From: Nitrospinae bacterium bin107 | GTDB lineage: Bacteria; UBA8248 | Reading direction: 5' to 3' | NCBI GenBank assembly: GCA_002238965.1 | Contig: MPNJ01000008.1 | Location: 1-64,000, forward strand | DNA: 64,000 bases | Shown: positions 27,021-35,188 of the stretch, piece after piece | Numbering within the stretch: position 1 is the stretch's first letter | How the letters are laid out: every line of letters starts with the position of its first letter | The notes under the pieces: generated by a model | The model's database searches: none | What the model was told of the DNA's origin: nothing | The model's input: the letters and a program-made list of their open reading frames with translations, nothing else | Program-made: the position numbers and the translations under genes

Positions 27021-28421
27021 TTAGACGGGACTGGGTTCCCGCACCGACATCGCCAGCATGGATGTGAGGGAGGCGATGTCCTCCACCTCATCGAGCCGCC
27101 GCCAGGCGTCCCAGGCGGCCTGGGCCTTTTCTTCGGTGAGGCCGGCGGCGCATTCCAGGAACTTTTCCCGGAGTTCGAGTTCGGTGATCGGGTTTTCGAT
27201 GTGTCCGCGCGCACGGGGGAAAAAGCGGGTGAGTTCGCGGCCGTCTTTCAGCTTGACCCAGACCCCGGCCGCCTCGGTTTCGGGGTCCTCGCGCGCCATG
27301 TCTTCATCGAGCTCGAACGCAACGCGCTTCTGGAGCGCGGCGATTTCGGGCCGCTGCACGCTGTCCTCTTCGAACTGGCGGATGCCGACCTTGCGGTCCA
27401 CGAGGGCGGAGGCGATGCAGAACGGCATGGAGAATTTCCCCTCCAGGCCCGTGGTCGCCTCCTTGTAGCGCAGCACTTTGAGCGTCATGGTCGATGCGCG
27501 CGCGCCCAGGGCCGCCACGTCGGCGACAGCGATGTCCTCGCTCTTCACCAGGTCGAGCATGGCGTCGATGCCCGGATGCGTCATGGCGCAGCAGGGGTGG
27601 AGCTTCACGCAGACGCCCTCTTCGATGTCCCAGGGAAGCCCCCAGGGGGCGACAGCGCTCTCCCAGTCCGCGAACTCATGCGCGGCGGGTCCGATTTCCG
27701 CCGCCGCCATGGCCGACGTGAAGCCCGTCTCCAGCGTATCCTCCGCCGCCGTGAAGCCGTCCTCGGCCAGCTTCGCCGCCACGAGGCCCGCCCGTGCGGA
27801 CTGGCCCGCGTGGAATGGCTTGGTCATCGTGCCGAAGTTGGACACCAGCCCCGCCGAGCCGCTCGCCCCCAGGCTCAATGCGTTTCGCGTCTGCTCCTCG
27901 TCCAGCCCCAGCAGATACGCGCAGGCCCCCGCCACGCCGACCGAGCCGAGCGTGGCCGTGGCGTGAAAGCCCCGGCGGTAGTGTCCGGGGTTCACCGCGC
28001 GTCCCAGGACATGCAGCAACTCGAAACCGACCGTGTAGGCCTCGAGAACTCTCGCGCCCCCGATGCCCCGCTCTTCCGCCAGCGCGATGAGCGCCGGCAC
28101 GAGGGTGACGCTCGGGTGGCCCAGCATCACGAAATCCACGTCGTCATAGTCGAGCGCATGGCCCGCCGTGCCGTTCACGAAGGCGGCCCAGGAGGCGCTC
28201 GTGCGCTCCTCCGTGCCGATCAGGCGAGCGGCGGGAGCGCCGCCCTCGGAGACAGCCAGCCGGTGCGCCAGACGCGCGCAATCATCGTCCCGGCCAGCCA
28301 GAATCACGCCCAAGGTGTCGAGAACGGCGTTTCTCGCTCCTGCGCGGGCCGCCTCGCCGACGTCTGAGGCGTGAACCGCCGCGATTCGCTTCGCCAGTTC
28401 CCTGGTGGCCGGATATGTCAT
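27021..28421 (-). CDS. MmgE/PrpD family protein 1
   Basis: 466 aa, ATG 28421 with AAGGAG upstream. MmgE/PrpD features include the N-terminal helical domain with ARNAVLDTLGVILAG, the conserved ALDYDDVDFVMLGHPSVTLV (Asp and His of the presumed active site), GFHATATLGSVGVA, and HPCCAMTHPGIDAML in the second domain. Characterised relatives include 2-methylcitrate dehydratase and immune-responsive gene 1 (aconitate decarboxylase), but many uncultured bacteria carry numerous paralogues with unknown substrates. This is one of three in the window. No other methylcitrate-cycle gene is adjacent, so PrpD itself is unlikely. Confidence 0.85.
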   Translation of the reverse strand: MTYPATRELAKRIAAVHASDVGEAARAGARNAVLDTLGVILAGRDDDCARLAHRLAVSEGGAPAARLIGTEERTSASWAAFVNGTAGHALDYDDVDFVMLGHPSVTLVPALIALAEERGIGGARVLEAYTVGFELLHVLGRAVNPGHYRRGFHATATLGSVGVAGACAYLLGLDEEQTRNALSLGASGSAGLVSNFGTMTKPFHAGQSARAGLVAAKLAEDGFTAAEDTLETGFTSAMAAAEIGPAAHEFADWESAVAPWGLPWDIEEGVCVKLHPCCAMTHPGIDAMLDLVKSEDIAVADVAALGARASTMTLKVLRYKEATTGLEGKFSMPFCIASALVDRKVGIRQFEEDSVQRPEIAALQKRVAFELDEDMAREDPETEAAGVWVKLKDGRELTRFFPRARGHIENPITELELREKFLECAAGLTEEKAQAAWDAWRRLDEVEDIASLTSMLAMSVREPSPV

Positions 28422-28470
28422 GGAGGAATCTCCTTGCGTGCGGGTGAACGAGGGAGTGTATACTTTAGTA

Positions 28471-28493
28471 GGGGCGAACCTGCGTGTTCGCCC
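28471..28493. repeat. GTAGGGGCGAAC-type hairpin repeat
   Basis: GGGCGAAC pairs with GTTCGCCC around CTGCGT. It lies between the MmgE/PrpD start and the leuA terminator. Related in layout to the other GTAGGGGCGA units. Confidence 0.6.
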
Positions 28494-28533
28494 GGTTCGT
28501 ATTGCCCCGAACTGAACTTGCTGCTTGTTCGCG

Positions 28534-28567
28534 AAAAAAAGGGGCGACCCCCGGCAGGGCCGCCCCT
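28534..28567 (-). terminator. Rho-independent terminator of leuA
   Basis: On the minus strand a GC-rich hairpin (GGGGCG...CGCCCC, 28541-28567) is followed directly by seven T (28540-28534). It begins ten bases after the leuA stop. Confidence 0.85.
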
Positions 28568-28576
28568 GATTTTACG

Positions 28577-30211
28577 TCAAATGCCGCGCGGGCGCTCGCC
28601 GGGTTCTTTCGCCTTGCGCCCCTTGACTGCGGGTTTACGCATGTCTTCGCTGAGCTTGAACTTGTTCACTGCGTTCACGAAGGCCTTGGCGCCCGCCTCG
28701 ACGGTGTCGGGGCTCGTGGCGTGGCCCGCTATCTGCAGATCGCCCTCGAACTCCACCATCATGTTCACCTCGGCGAGGGCGTCGCGCCCACGGGTGACGG
28801 CGTTCACCGAAAAATCCGCGAGACGGCATTCGATGCCCACGACACGGCAGATGGCGTTGATGGCCGCGTCTACGGGGCCGTTGCCCTGGCTCACCTCGGA
28901 GAACTCCTCCTCGCCCTGCCTGATCTTCACCGTCGCCGTGGAGGCCGGCTGCGTGCCGGTGGAGGACGTGACCTGGAGGAACTCGAGGTTGTAGTAGTTC
29001 TCGCCCCCCTCGGCGCGGTTTTGCTGCAAGAGCGCGATCAGGTCCTCGTCATAAACCTCTTTTTTCTTGTCCGCCAGGTCGATGAAGCGCGGGTAGATAG
29101 CCGTGATGTCCTCGCGCGACATCTTGAAGCCGAGCTGGTCGTAGCGCTTCCTGAGGCCTGCGCGGCCCGAGTGCTTGCCGAGCACGAGCGTGTTCGAGGG
29201 ACGGCCCACGGACTTGGGCGTCATGATCTCATACGTGATGGCCTTCGATATCACCCCGTGCTGGTGGATGCCCGCCTCGTGCGCGAAGGCGTTCTTGCCC
29301 ACCACCGCCTTGTTGGGCTGCACGGGAACGCCCGTCATGGAGGTCAGGAGCCTGCTGGTGGGGTAGATCTCGCGCGTCTTGATCCCCGATTTGTAGTTGA
29401 GCTCATCACTGCGAGTGGAGATGGCCATCACGAACTCCTCGAGCGAGGCGTTGCCTGCCCGCTCGCCGATGCCGTTGATGGTGCATTCCACCTGCCGCAC
29501 GCCGGATTCAATCGCCACGATGCTGTTCGCCACCGCGAGGCCCAGGTCGTCGTGGCAGTGCGCGCTGAAGACCACGTTGTCGTAACTCGGCACCTTTTCG
29601 AAAATATGCTCCCAGAAGCGCTTGAACTCGCTCGGGATGATGTAGCCCACCGTGTCGGGGAGGTTGATGGTCGTCGCCCCCTCCTCGATGGCTATCTTGA
29701 CCGTCTCGGCCAGGAAGTCCCAGTCCGAGCGCGTGGCGTCCTCAGCACTCCACTCCACGTCCTTGCAGAGTTTTCGCGCATGGCGCACCGAGGCGGCGAT
29801 CTCCTTCAGAAGCGCCGCGCGCGTCATCTTGAGCTTGTGCTTCAGGTGAATGTCCGACGTGGCGATGAAGGTGTGGATTCGGGGCTTTTTCGCGTGGCGC
29901 ACCGCCTCCCAGCAGCGGTCGATGTCCTCGCGCGCGGAGCGCGAGAGACCGGCGACGCTTGTCTTCGTAATCGCCTTGGCGACGTCGCGCACCGATTCGA
30001 ACTCGTCGTTCGACGCGATGGGAAAACCGGCTTCGATGATGTCCACGCCCAGTTTTTCGAGCTGAAGCGCCATCTGCACCTTCTGGAAATGATCCATGCT
30101 GCAGCCGGGCGACTGCTCCCCGTCCCTGAGCGTGGTGTCGAAAATACGGATTCTGTTCGAGGCTCTGCCTCTGGATGGTTTCTTTCGTACTGCCGTGGCT
30201 TGTCTCGCCAT
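28577..30211 (-). CDS. leuA: 2-isopropylmalate synthase
   Basis: 544 aa, the long type 1 form. The TIM-barrel catalytic domain has IFDTTLRDGEQSPG near residue 22, AGFPIAS, and the metal-binding HCHDDLGLAVAN near 220; GNASLEEFVM and NAFAHEAGIHQHGV follow. The C-terminal ~130 residues (SSTGTQPASTATVKI, GNGPVDAAINAI) form the leucine-feedback domain. It condenses acetyl-CoA with 2-oxoisovalerate, the first committed step of leucine synthesis. AAGGAG lies about 11 bases before the ATG. A terminator follows the gene, so it is monocistronic. Citramalate synthase is a close relative but the regulatory domain and motifs favour LeuA. Confidence 0.95.
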   Translation of the reverse strand: MARQATAVRKKPSRGRASNRIRIFDTTLRDGEQSPGCSMDHFQKVQMALQLEKLGVDIIEAGFPIASNDEFESVRDVAKAITKTSVAGLSRSAREDIDRCWEAVRHAKKPRIHTFIATSDIHLKHKLKMTRAALLKEIAASVRHARKLCKDVEWSAEDATRSDWDFLAETVKIAIEEGATTINLPDTVGYIIPSEFKRFWEHIFEKVPSYDNVVFSAHCHDDLGLAVANSIVAIESGVRQVECTINGIGERAGNASLEEFVMAISTRSDELNYKSGIKTREIYPTSRLLTSMTGVPVQPNKAVVGKNAFAHEAGIHQHGVISKAITYEIMTPKSVGRPSNTLVLGKHSGRAGLRKRYDQLGFKMSREDITAIYPRFIDLADKKKEVYDEDLIALLQQNRAEGGENYYNLEFLQVTSSTGTQPASTATVKIRQGEEEFSEVSQGNGPVDAAINAICRVVGIECRLADFSVNAVTRGRDALAEVNMMVEFEGDLQIAGHATSPDTVEAGAKAFVNAVNKFKLSEDMRKPAVKGRKAKEPGERPRGI

Positions 30212-30584
30212 GGGTTCAAGGCTCCTTAGGAATTTTCATGTTTTCGTGAATGTGCGCCTTGAGCGGAACGCCGGGTTTTCGTGAGTGAGTGGGCGCTTGC
30301 GCGCAAGACGGGTGAACGCGCTGGTTTCCTAAGAAGCCAGTGGATGGCGGGGCGTCTTGAACACGCCCCAGGACCTCCTGCGATCCTGATGCCTCATCGA
30401 ATCAATACCCCATATCGCTCAATCAAACGCGAGGACTCGCGGCTCAACGGGCGGAGTTCACGCAAATCCTCGCAAATACAATACGATCTTATGGGTCAAG
30501 CGCGCGCCGAGGTCAAGTCCCTTCTTTCGTTTTTTTCGATTTCCGGGACGAACGCACCGTAGCCTCCGGCTCAAACCCCCTCCC
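30212..30584. other. leuA upstream region, no gene
   Basis: About 370 bp. I see no leader peptide with Leu-codon run, T-box or transposable element. It probably carries the leuA promoter. Confidence 0.45.
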
Positions 30585-31346
30585 CTACTGCGCGTACTGC
30601 CCGCCGTCGATAACCAAAGACGAACCCGTCATGAAGCTCGAAGCGTCGCTCGCCAGAAAGAGGATCGCGCCCTTGAGCTCCTCTGGCTTGCCGACCCTTC
30701 CCATCGGGATGTGGGCCTTGATCATCCGCTCCCCCGCATCGGAAGCGAAGAACTTGCTGTTGATGTCGGTGAGGAAATACCCGGGCGCCAGGGCGTTCAC
30801 GCGCACGCCGGTCTTCGCCCATTCGAGCGCAAGCGTCTTGGTGAGCTGGATCAGGCCGCCCTTGCTCGCCGAGTAGGCGGAGAGCATCTTCACGCCGATG
30901 AAGCCCGCCACCGAGGCCACGTTCACGATAGCCCCGCCGCCGCGCTCTATCATGCCCGGCGCCACGGCCTGGCACATCAGGAACGCGCCCCGCAGGTTCG
31001 TCTCCAGCACCTGGTTCCAGCGCTCGAGCGGCAGATCGGTGGCCCAGCCCTCCCCGCTCACGCCGCTGTTGTTCACCAGAACGTCGATGGACCCCAGCGC
31101 ATCTTCCGCCTCGCGCGCCGCCTCTTGGACCGAGTCGGGATCCGTCAGATCGCAGGCGACGACGCGGGCCGTGCGGCCCAGGGCGCGAATCTCCTCCGCC
31201 GCTTCCTCGAGCTTCTCTTTTCGCCTCGCCGCCAGGGCGACGTCCGCGCCCGCTTCGGCCAGCGCATGAGCCATCGCGCGCCCGAGGCCAGTGCCGCCTC
31301 CTGTGACCAAAACCCTCTTTCCGCTTAAATCAAATAGTTGTGGCAA
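30585..31346 (-). CDS. SDR-family oxidoreductase (FabG/gluconate-5-dehydrogenase-like)
   Basis: 253 aa starting at a TTG (31346) with AGGGGAAA upstream. Motifs: TGGGTGLGRA near residue 15, NNSGVSGE, the catalytic Ser in VNVASVAG, YSASKGG, and the end SSLVIDGGQYA. This is a classical NAD(P)-dependent short-chain dehydrogenase; PGYFLTDINSKFF resembles the gluconate 5-dehydrogenase/3-oxoacyl reductase branch. Single gene, with an AT-rich gap upstream. Substrate not determinable. Confidence 0.85.
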   Translation of the reverse strand: MPQLFDLSGKRVLVTGGGTGLGRAMAHALAEAGADVALAARRKEKLEEAAEEIRALGRTARVVACDLTDPDSVQEAAREAEDALGSIDVLVNNSGVSGEGWATDLPLERWNQVLETNLRGAFLMCQAVAPGMIERGGGAIVNVASVAGFIGVKMLSAYSASKGGLIQLTKTLALEWAKTGVRVNALAPGYFLTDINSKFFASDAGERMIKAHIPMGRVGKPEELKGAILFLASDASSFMTGSSLVIDGGQYAQ

Positions 31347-31396
31347 TAGACTTTCCCCTGAGTATAAAGTTTTTGTAATTTTTTGCCCACAGAATC

Positions 31397-31416
31397 CGTG
31401 AATAACTTGTGGATAA
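31397..31416. promoter_or_regulatory. DnaA-box-like pair in an AT-rich gap
   Basis: The minus strand reads TTATCCACA (31416-31408), a perfect DnaA box, next to TTATTCACG (31405-31397), one base off consensus. The gap 31347-31625 is strikingly AT-rich compared with its surroundings and contains no gene. Possible origin or DnaA-regulated site; chance occurrence of a single 9-mer cannot be excluded. Confidence 0.35.
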
Positions 31417-31625
31417 GTATGTTAAATGGGCCTCTAAATCCCCTATTTTCCGTCACTTAAACCATATTGACACTTTTTTGAGCAAACCTTTTAACTCATG
31501 CAATATCAATAACATACACTAAATTTTCGCCTCTTCAGGCCTTGTACTTTCGTTTTAAGCATTGTTTTTGCACAAGTTTCATGGACGAATTCCTGAATTC
31601 ACCCCTCATCGAGGCTCAAGAATTT

Positions 31626-32219
31626 TCATTTTAACTCATCATCTTTGGCACTCTCACCCACCGCATCCACCTCATAGAAGAGCAGACAGGTATCGCCGTA
31701 TCGCCTCTCGCGCACGAGCCTCGCCCCACTCACTTCACTCCTCGCCGCGACGCCCCGGGGAGCCTCCATCACAAGGCTTGCGCATATCGGCTCGGGCGCA
31801 AAGACGGCATCGAGAAGCTCCTGCCGCAACCCCTCTTCGCGCCAGGGCGGATCGGCGAAGGCCAGATCGAACCTGTGCGAAGATTCCGCCTGGATTCGCC
31901 TGATCCCGGTGATTACGTCCGCGCAGCGAACCTCAAAGCCATCGGTCAGGCCAAGGGCCTCGGCGTTTCGCCGCATCGCCGCGCAAAGGCGCGGATTTTT
32001 CTCTACGGCAAGAACACCGGCCGCGCCCCGGCTGAGCGCCTCCAGCGATATCGCGCCCGAACCCGCGCACAGATCGAGCACGCGCGCGCCTTCCAGCGCG
32101 CTTCCCCAGATGTTGAACAACGCCTCGCGCACCCGCTCGCCCGTGGGCCGTACGCCCGCTTCTTCGGGCGAGGGTATCCTCCGGCTCCTTGCCGCGCCGC
32201 CGATAATCCTGAGCGACAC
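31626..32219 (-). CDS. rsmD: 16S rRNA (guanine(966)-N(2))-methyltransferase
   Basis: 197 aa from GTG 32219 with GAGGA six bases upstream. RsmD pattern: N-terminal RIIGGAARSRRIPSP, RPTGERVREALFNIWG near residue 25, SAM-binding VLDLCAGSGAISLEALSRGA, and catalytic ADPPW near 120. It methylates G966 of 16S rRNA during 30S assembly. It follows pfkB by nine bases with its ribosome-binding site inside that junction, so the two are likely one transcript. The coaD neighbour often seen in other genomes is absent. Confidence 0.93.
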   Translation of the reverse strand: MSLRIIGGAARSRRIPSPEEAGVRPTGERVREALFNIWGSALEGARVLDLCAGSGAISLEALSRGAAGVLAVEKNPRLCAAMRRNAEALGLTDGFEVRCADVITGIRRIQAESSHRFDLAFADPPWREEGLRQELLDAVFAPEPICASLVMEAPRGVAARSEVSGARLVRERRYGDTCLLFYEVDAVGESAKDDELK

Positions 32220-32228
32220 CGCATGTCC

Positions 32229-33137
32229 TCAGAGGCGCTCGAAGTGGGCCAGTTCGCTGAACGACCGGAAACGCGCGTCTATTTCTTCTGCCGATAGCGC
32301 GCGCATCCGGTCGTAGCTGAACGATTCCACGTTGAACGACGCCATGACGCTGCCGAAGACAACCGCCCGGCGCATCCCCGCCTCGCTCAGGTCGCCCGTG
32401 GCGGCGAGATGGCCCATGAAGCCGCCCGCGAAGCTGTCGCCCGCCCCCGTAGGGTCGCAGACGTCCTCGATCGGTAGCCCGGGAGCGGAGAACACGCCGT
32501 CCTCGTGGAATAGCAGCGCGCCGTACTCACCCTGTTTCACCACCAGAGTCTTGGGGCCGATCTCCCGGATGCGGCGCGCCGCGCGCGCGATGTTCGCCTC
32601 GCCCGAGAGGGCGCGCGCCTCCGCGTCGTTGATGACCACCAAGTCGACCATCGAGAGCGTTTTGAGCAACTCATCGCGCTTGCCCTCGATCCAGAAGTTC
32701 ATGGTGTCGCACGCCACGAGCCGGGGCGAGTTCGCCTGACCCAGCACGGCGGCCTGAAGCGCCGGGTCGATGTTCGCCAGAAACACGAAATCAGTGCCTT
32801 TGAAATTATCCGGCAGCTTCGGCGAGAAACGCTCGAATACGTTCAACTGCGTGTCGAGCGTGTGGGCGGTGTTCAGGTCGAACCCGTATTCCCCGCGCCA
32901 GCGGAAGGTCTCCCCGTCGCTTCGCTCGATGCCCGAAATGTCGATTTTCCGCTCTTCCAGGAACGCGAGCGTGTCATCGGGAAAATCCGCCCCCACCACG
33001 GCCACGAGCCGCACGTCCGTGAAATAACTCGCCGCCACCGAGAAATAGGTGGCCGAACCGCCCACCGCCTCTTCACGCTCGCCGAAAGGCGTCTTCACCG
33101 AATCAATCGCCATGGAACCGACCACCAGAAGACTCAT
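32229..33137 (-). CDS. PfkB-family carbohydrate/nucleoside kinase
   Basis: 302 aa from an ATG at 33137 with GAGGGA upstream. Ribokinase-fold features: the N-terminal MSLLVVGSMAIDSVKTPFG, the Gly-rich GGSATYFSVAASYF, and the PfkB signature DPTGAGDSFAGGFMGH near residue 245, with catalytic Asp. It phosphorylates a sugar or nucleoside with ATP; homologues of this shape occur in many uncultured bacteria and are often annotated only as PfkB. Paired with rsmD. Substrate unknown. Confidence 0.88.
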   Translation of the reverse strand: MSLLVVGSMAIDSVKTPFGEREEAVGGSATYFSVAASYFTDVRLVAVVGADFPDDTLAFLEERKIDISGIERSDGETFRWRGEYGFDLNTAHTLDTQLNVFERFSPKLPDNFKGTDFVFLANIDPALQAAVLGQANSPRLVACDTMNFWIEGKRDELLKTLSMVDLVVINDAEARALSGEANIARAARRIREIGPKTLVVKQGEYGALLFHEDGVFSAPGLPIEDVCDPTGAGDSFAGGFMGHLAATGDLSEAGMRRAVVFGSVMASFNVESFSYDRMRALSAEEIDARFRSFSELAHFERL

Positions 33138-33196
33138 CTTTCCCTCACTTCTAAATTTGTATCCGATCAAGCAAAGTTGACAATAACAATAGAAAT

Positions 33197-33224
33197 ACAT
33201 GTATATGTAGAAATATATACATGT
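33197..33224. promoter_or_regulatory. Inverted repeat, possible operator of the toxin pair
   Basis: ACATGTATAT (33197-33206) and ATATACATGT (33215-33224) are perfect inverted arms eight bases apart, 40 bp before the RelE-like ORF and 60 bp before pfkB in the other direction. The position fits an autoregulatory operator; no protein with a DNA-binding domain was recognised in the pair. Confidence 0.4.
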
Positions 33225-33263
33225 CAAAGCTGCCTACATCATAAGAATCCATACGATAAAGAT

Positions 33264-33605
33264 ATGTTGAATGAAGCATTTAATCCTTACGGGGCTTTAG
33301 AAGAACTCCAGGAGACAAATGAATTCCAGGAATGGATTGGAGAATTGCAAAGAACGGACAGGAATCTCTATCGGAAAATCGAATCGGAAAAATTGAAATT
33401 GATGGTAGGTCTTGGGAATAGAAAATTCGAGAGAGAAGGTGTCTATGCCTATCGATATCATGGACAGCCATCTGCATTTCGATTATATTATGGCGTTGTG
33501 GATAGTCGGGCTTGGTTATTGTGGGGCGACACGAAACCTTCACAACGCCAACAATCCAGGGAAATCGACAAAGCGGTTGAACTATTGGAAAGATTAAGGA
33601 CATGA
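33264..33605 (+). CDS. RelE/HigB-like (phage Gp49-type) toxin
   Basis: 113 aa from ATG 33264. The pattern EFQEWIGELQRTDRNLYRKI, then MVGLGNRKFEREGVYAYRYH, and RLYYGVVDSRAWLLWGDTKP resembles addiction-module killer proteins of the RelE/ParE superfamily, which cleave mRNA at the ribosome or inhibit gyrase. It overlaps the next gene by four bases (ATGA), toxin first as in HigBA. AT-rich compared with its neighbours, suggesting acquisition. The longer in-frame extension upstream (to 32862) is antisense to pfkB and rejected. Confidence 0.7.
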   Translation: MLNEAFNPYGALEELQETNEFQEWIGELQRTDRNLYRKIESEKLKLMVGLGNRKFEREGVYAYRYHGQPSAFRLYYGVVDSRAWLLWGDTKPSQRQQSREIDKAVELLERLRT

Positions 33606-33802
33606 AAATTACAAAATCCTTGAAAGACACTACAATCAAAAGACTTTCAGAAGAAGAGGACAGGTTGGCGCTTTTGGAAATGGCCAAAGAAGAAAACGAT
33701 CCAAAACATTACGAAGCCGCCGTCAAAGTTGTAGACGCCGCTCGCAAATATCACAAGCATCAAGAAAAAGAGAAAACCTGCAAATCTACTTCAGTCGCAT
33801 AA
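33602..33802 (+). CDS. Small protein following the RelE-like toxin (putative antitoxin)
   Basis: 66 aa, start overlapping the toxin stop. Highly charged and helical (KRLSEEEDRLALLEMAKEEN), Lys-rich end, no helix-turn-helix visible. Position and translational coupling suggest the antitoxin, but the sequence is not a recognised antitoxin family. Confidence 0.6.
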   Translation: MKITKSLKDTTIKRLSEEEDRLALLEMAKEENDPKHYEAAVKVVDAARKYHKHQEKEKTCKSTSVA

Positions 33803-34090
33803 ATCAACCCTGAAACATCATCTTGTCAACTGCGCTCAATTCACTGACGAGATTTTCTTACCGGCAGTCGTAGGTCGTCTCCTAAATCCACAACGCCTCC
33901 CTTACATAGGAAATCCTTGGCTAAGGCGCGTCCATACCCATATCGTTCTCCAGGACGCCAACTCTAACGACAAAGCACGCACGTTTCAAAGGCTGTATCC
34001 ATTTCCCGACGATATATGGTTTAATATCTCAAAACCCTGACAGTAAGCGGTCACACTCTTTTTGCCGCTTCTTGGGTGAAGGAGAGCCGC

Positions 34091-35188
34091 ATGGACGCGA
34101 ATCACCCCCTCGCCACGCGCGAGGAGCTGGCCAGCCTCGATTTTTATACCGATCTCGCCGATCGCTACCTCGCCGTGGACGGCCTGGAGGCGCGCTGGGT
34201 GAGTTTCACCAATAATGAGATCCTCCCCGACCGGGAAACCGCCGAGCGCATGCACTACCTCGTCTCTCTCGCGCGCGCGGTCGAGGAAACGCTCGATTCC
34301 GCATTCCGCTCAGGCCACATCCCCGGCACCGCCTTTTTCGGCAGGGGAAACGAGGGTGCGAGCGTCGCCAGCGCGATGTGTCTCGAAGAACACGAATGGC
34401 TCGTGCCCATGCACCGGAACTGCGGGGCGCACCTCGCCAAGGGCCATCCGCCCAGGAGCATCATGTCGCATTTCTTCGGTCGCGCCGACGGCCCCTCTGG
34501 CGGGCGCGACGGGAACTTCCACATGGGCTACCGGCCCAAGCGCATCACCCAGCTCATCAGCCACATCGGCACCATGGTGCCCATCGCGACGGGCGTGGCG
34601 TGGGCGGCCAAGGCGCGCGGCAAGGGCGAGGCCACCATTAACTATATCGGCGACGGCGGCACGAGCGCGGGCGATTTCCACGAGGCGGTGAACTTCGCCG
34701 CCGTGAGAAAACTCCCCCTCGTCATCATCATCGACAACAACCAGTACGCCTACAAGACGCTGCTGAGCGATCAGTACGCCTGCGACGCCCTGGTGCTCAA
34801 AGCGCCCGGCTACGGACTTCCCGGTTTTCTCATCGACGGCACGAACGCGCCCCTCGTTCACCACGTGTGCAGCCAGGCGCTTGCGCGAGCAAGGGAGGGC
34901 GGCGGCCCCACCTTGATCGAGAGCATCACCATGCGCGCCGCGGGCCATTCGGTGTACGACAAATTCTCCGACTACGTGGACATGGAGCATTTCGAGAAGT
35001 GGACCAGCGAGCGCGACCCTATTAAACGCCTCGATGAGGCGCTCATCGAGTTCGGCGTCATGTCGGTCGAAGAAGTCGCCGCCTCCCACGATAAGGCGAG
35101 AAAGGACGCGGAAGACGCGCGCGATGAAGCGCTCAAAAGCCCGATGCCGGACCCCGCGCACCTGACCGAAGGAGTGTTCGCCGAATGA
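34091..35188 (+). CDS. 2-oxo acid dehydrogenase E1 component, alpha subunit
   Basis: 365 aa from ATG 34091 (GAAGGAG upstream; the GTG at 34076 is less likely). Thiamine-diphosphate motif GDGGTSAGDFHEAVNFAAV followed by NNQYAYKT near 205-240; phosphorylation-loop-like HSVYDKFSDY near 295. The alpha subunit binds ThDP with the beta subunit and decarboxylates a 2-oxo acid or acetoin. It overlaps the beta gene (ATGA), and E2 follows. No E3 gene in the window, so lipoamide dehydrogenase must be shared. Substrate type (pyruvate, acetoin, branched-chain) is not clear. Confidence 0.88.
   Translation: MDANHPLATREELASLDFYTDLADRYLAVDGLEARWVSFTNNEILPDRETAERMHYLVSLARAVEETLDSAFRSGHIPGTAFFGRGNEGASVASAMCLEEHEWLVPMHRNCGAHLAKGHPPRSIMSHFFGRADGPSGGRDGNFHMGYRPKRITQLISHIGTMVPIATGVAWAAKARGKGEATINYIGDGGTSAGDFHEAVNFAAVRKLPLVIIIDNNQYAYKTLLSDQYACDALVLKAPGYGLPGFLIDGTNAPLVHHVCSQALARAREGGGPTLIESITMRAAGHSVYDKFSDYVDMEHFEKWTSERDPIKRLDEALIEFGVMSVEEVAASHDKARKDAEDARDEALKSPMPDPAHLTEGVFAE

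Noticed and set aside
32862-33263. Long in-frame N-terminal extension of the RelE-like toxin
   Set aside because: It runs antisense through the pfkB start; the ATG at 33264 gives the family's normal length.
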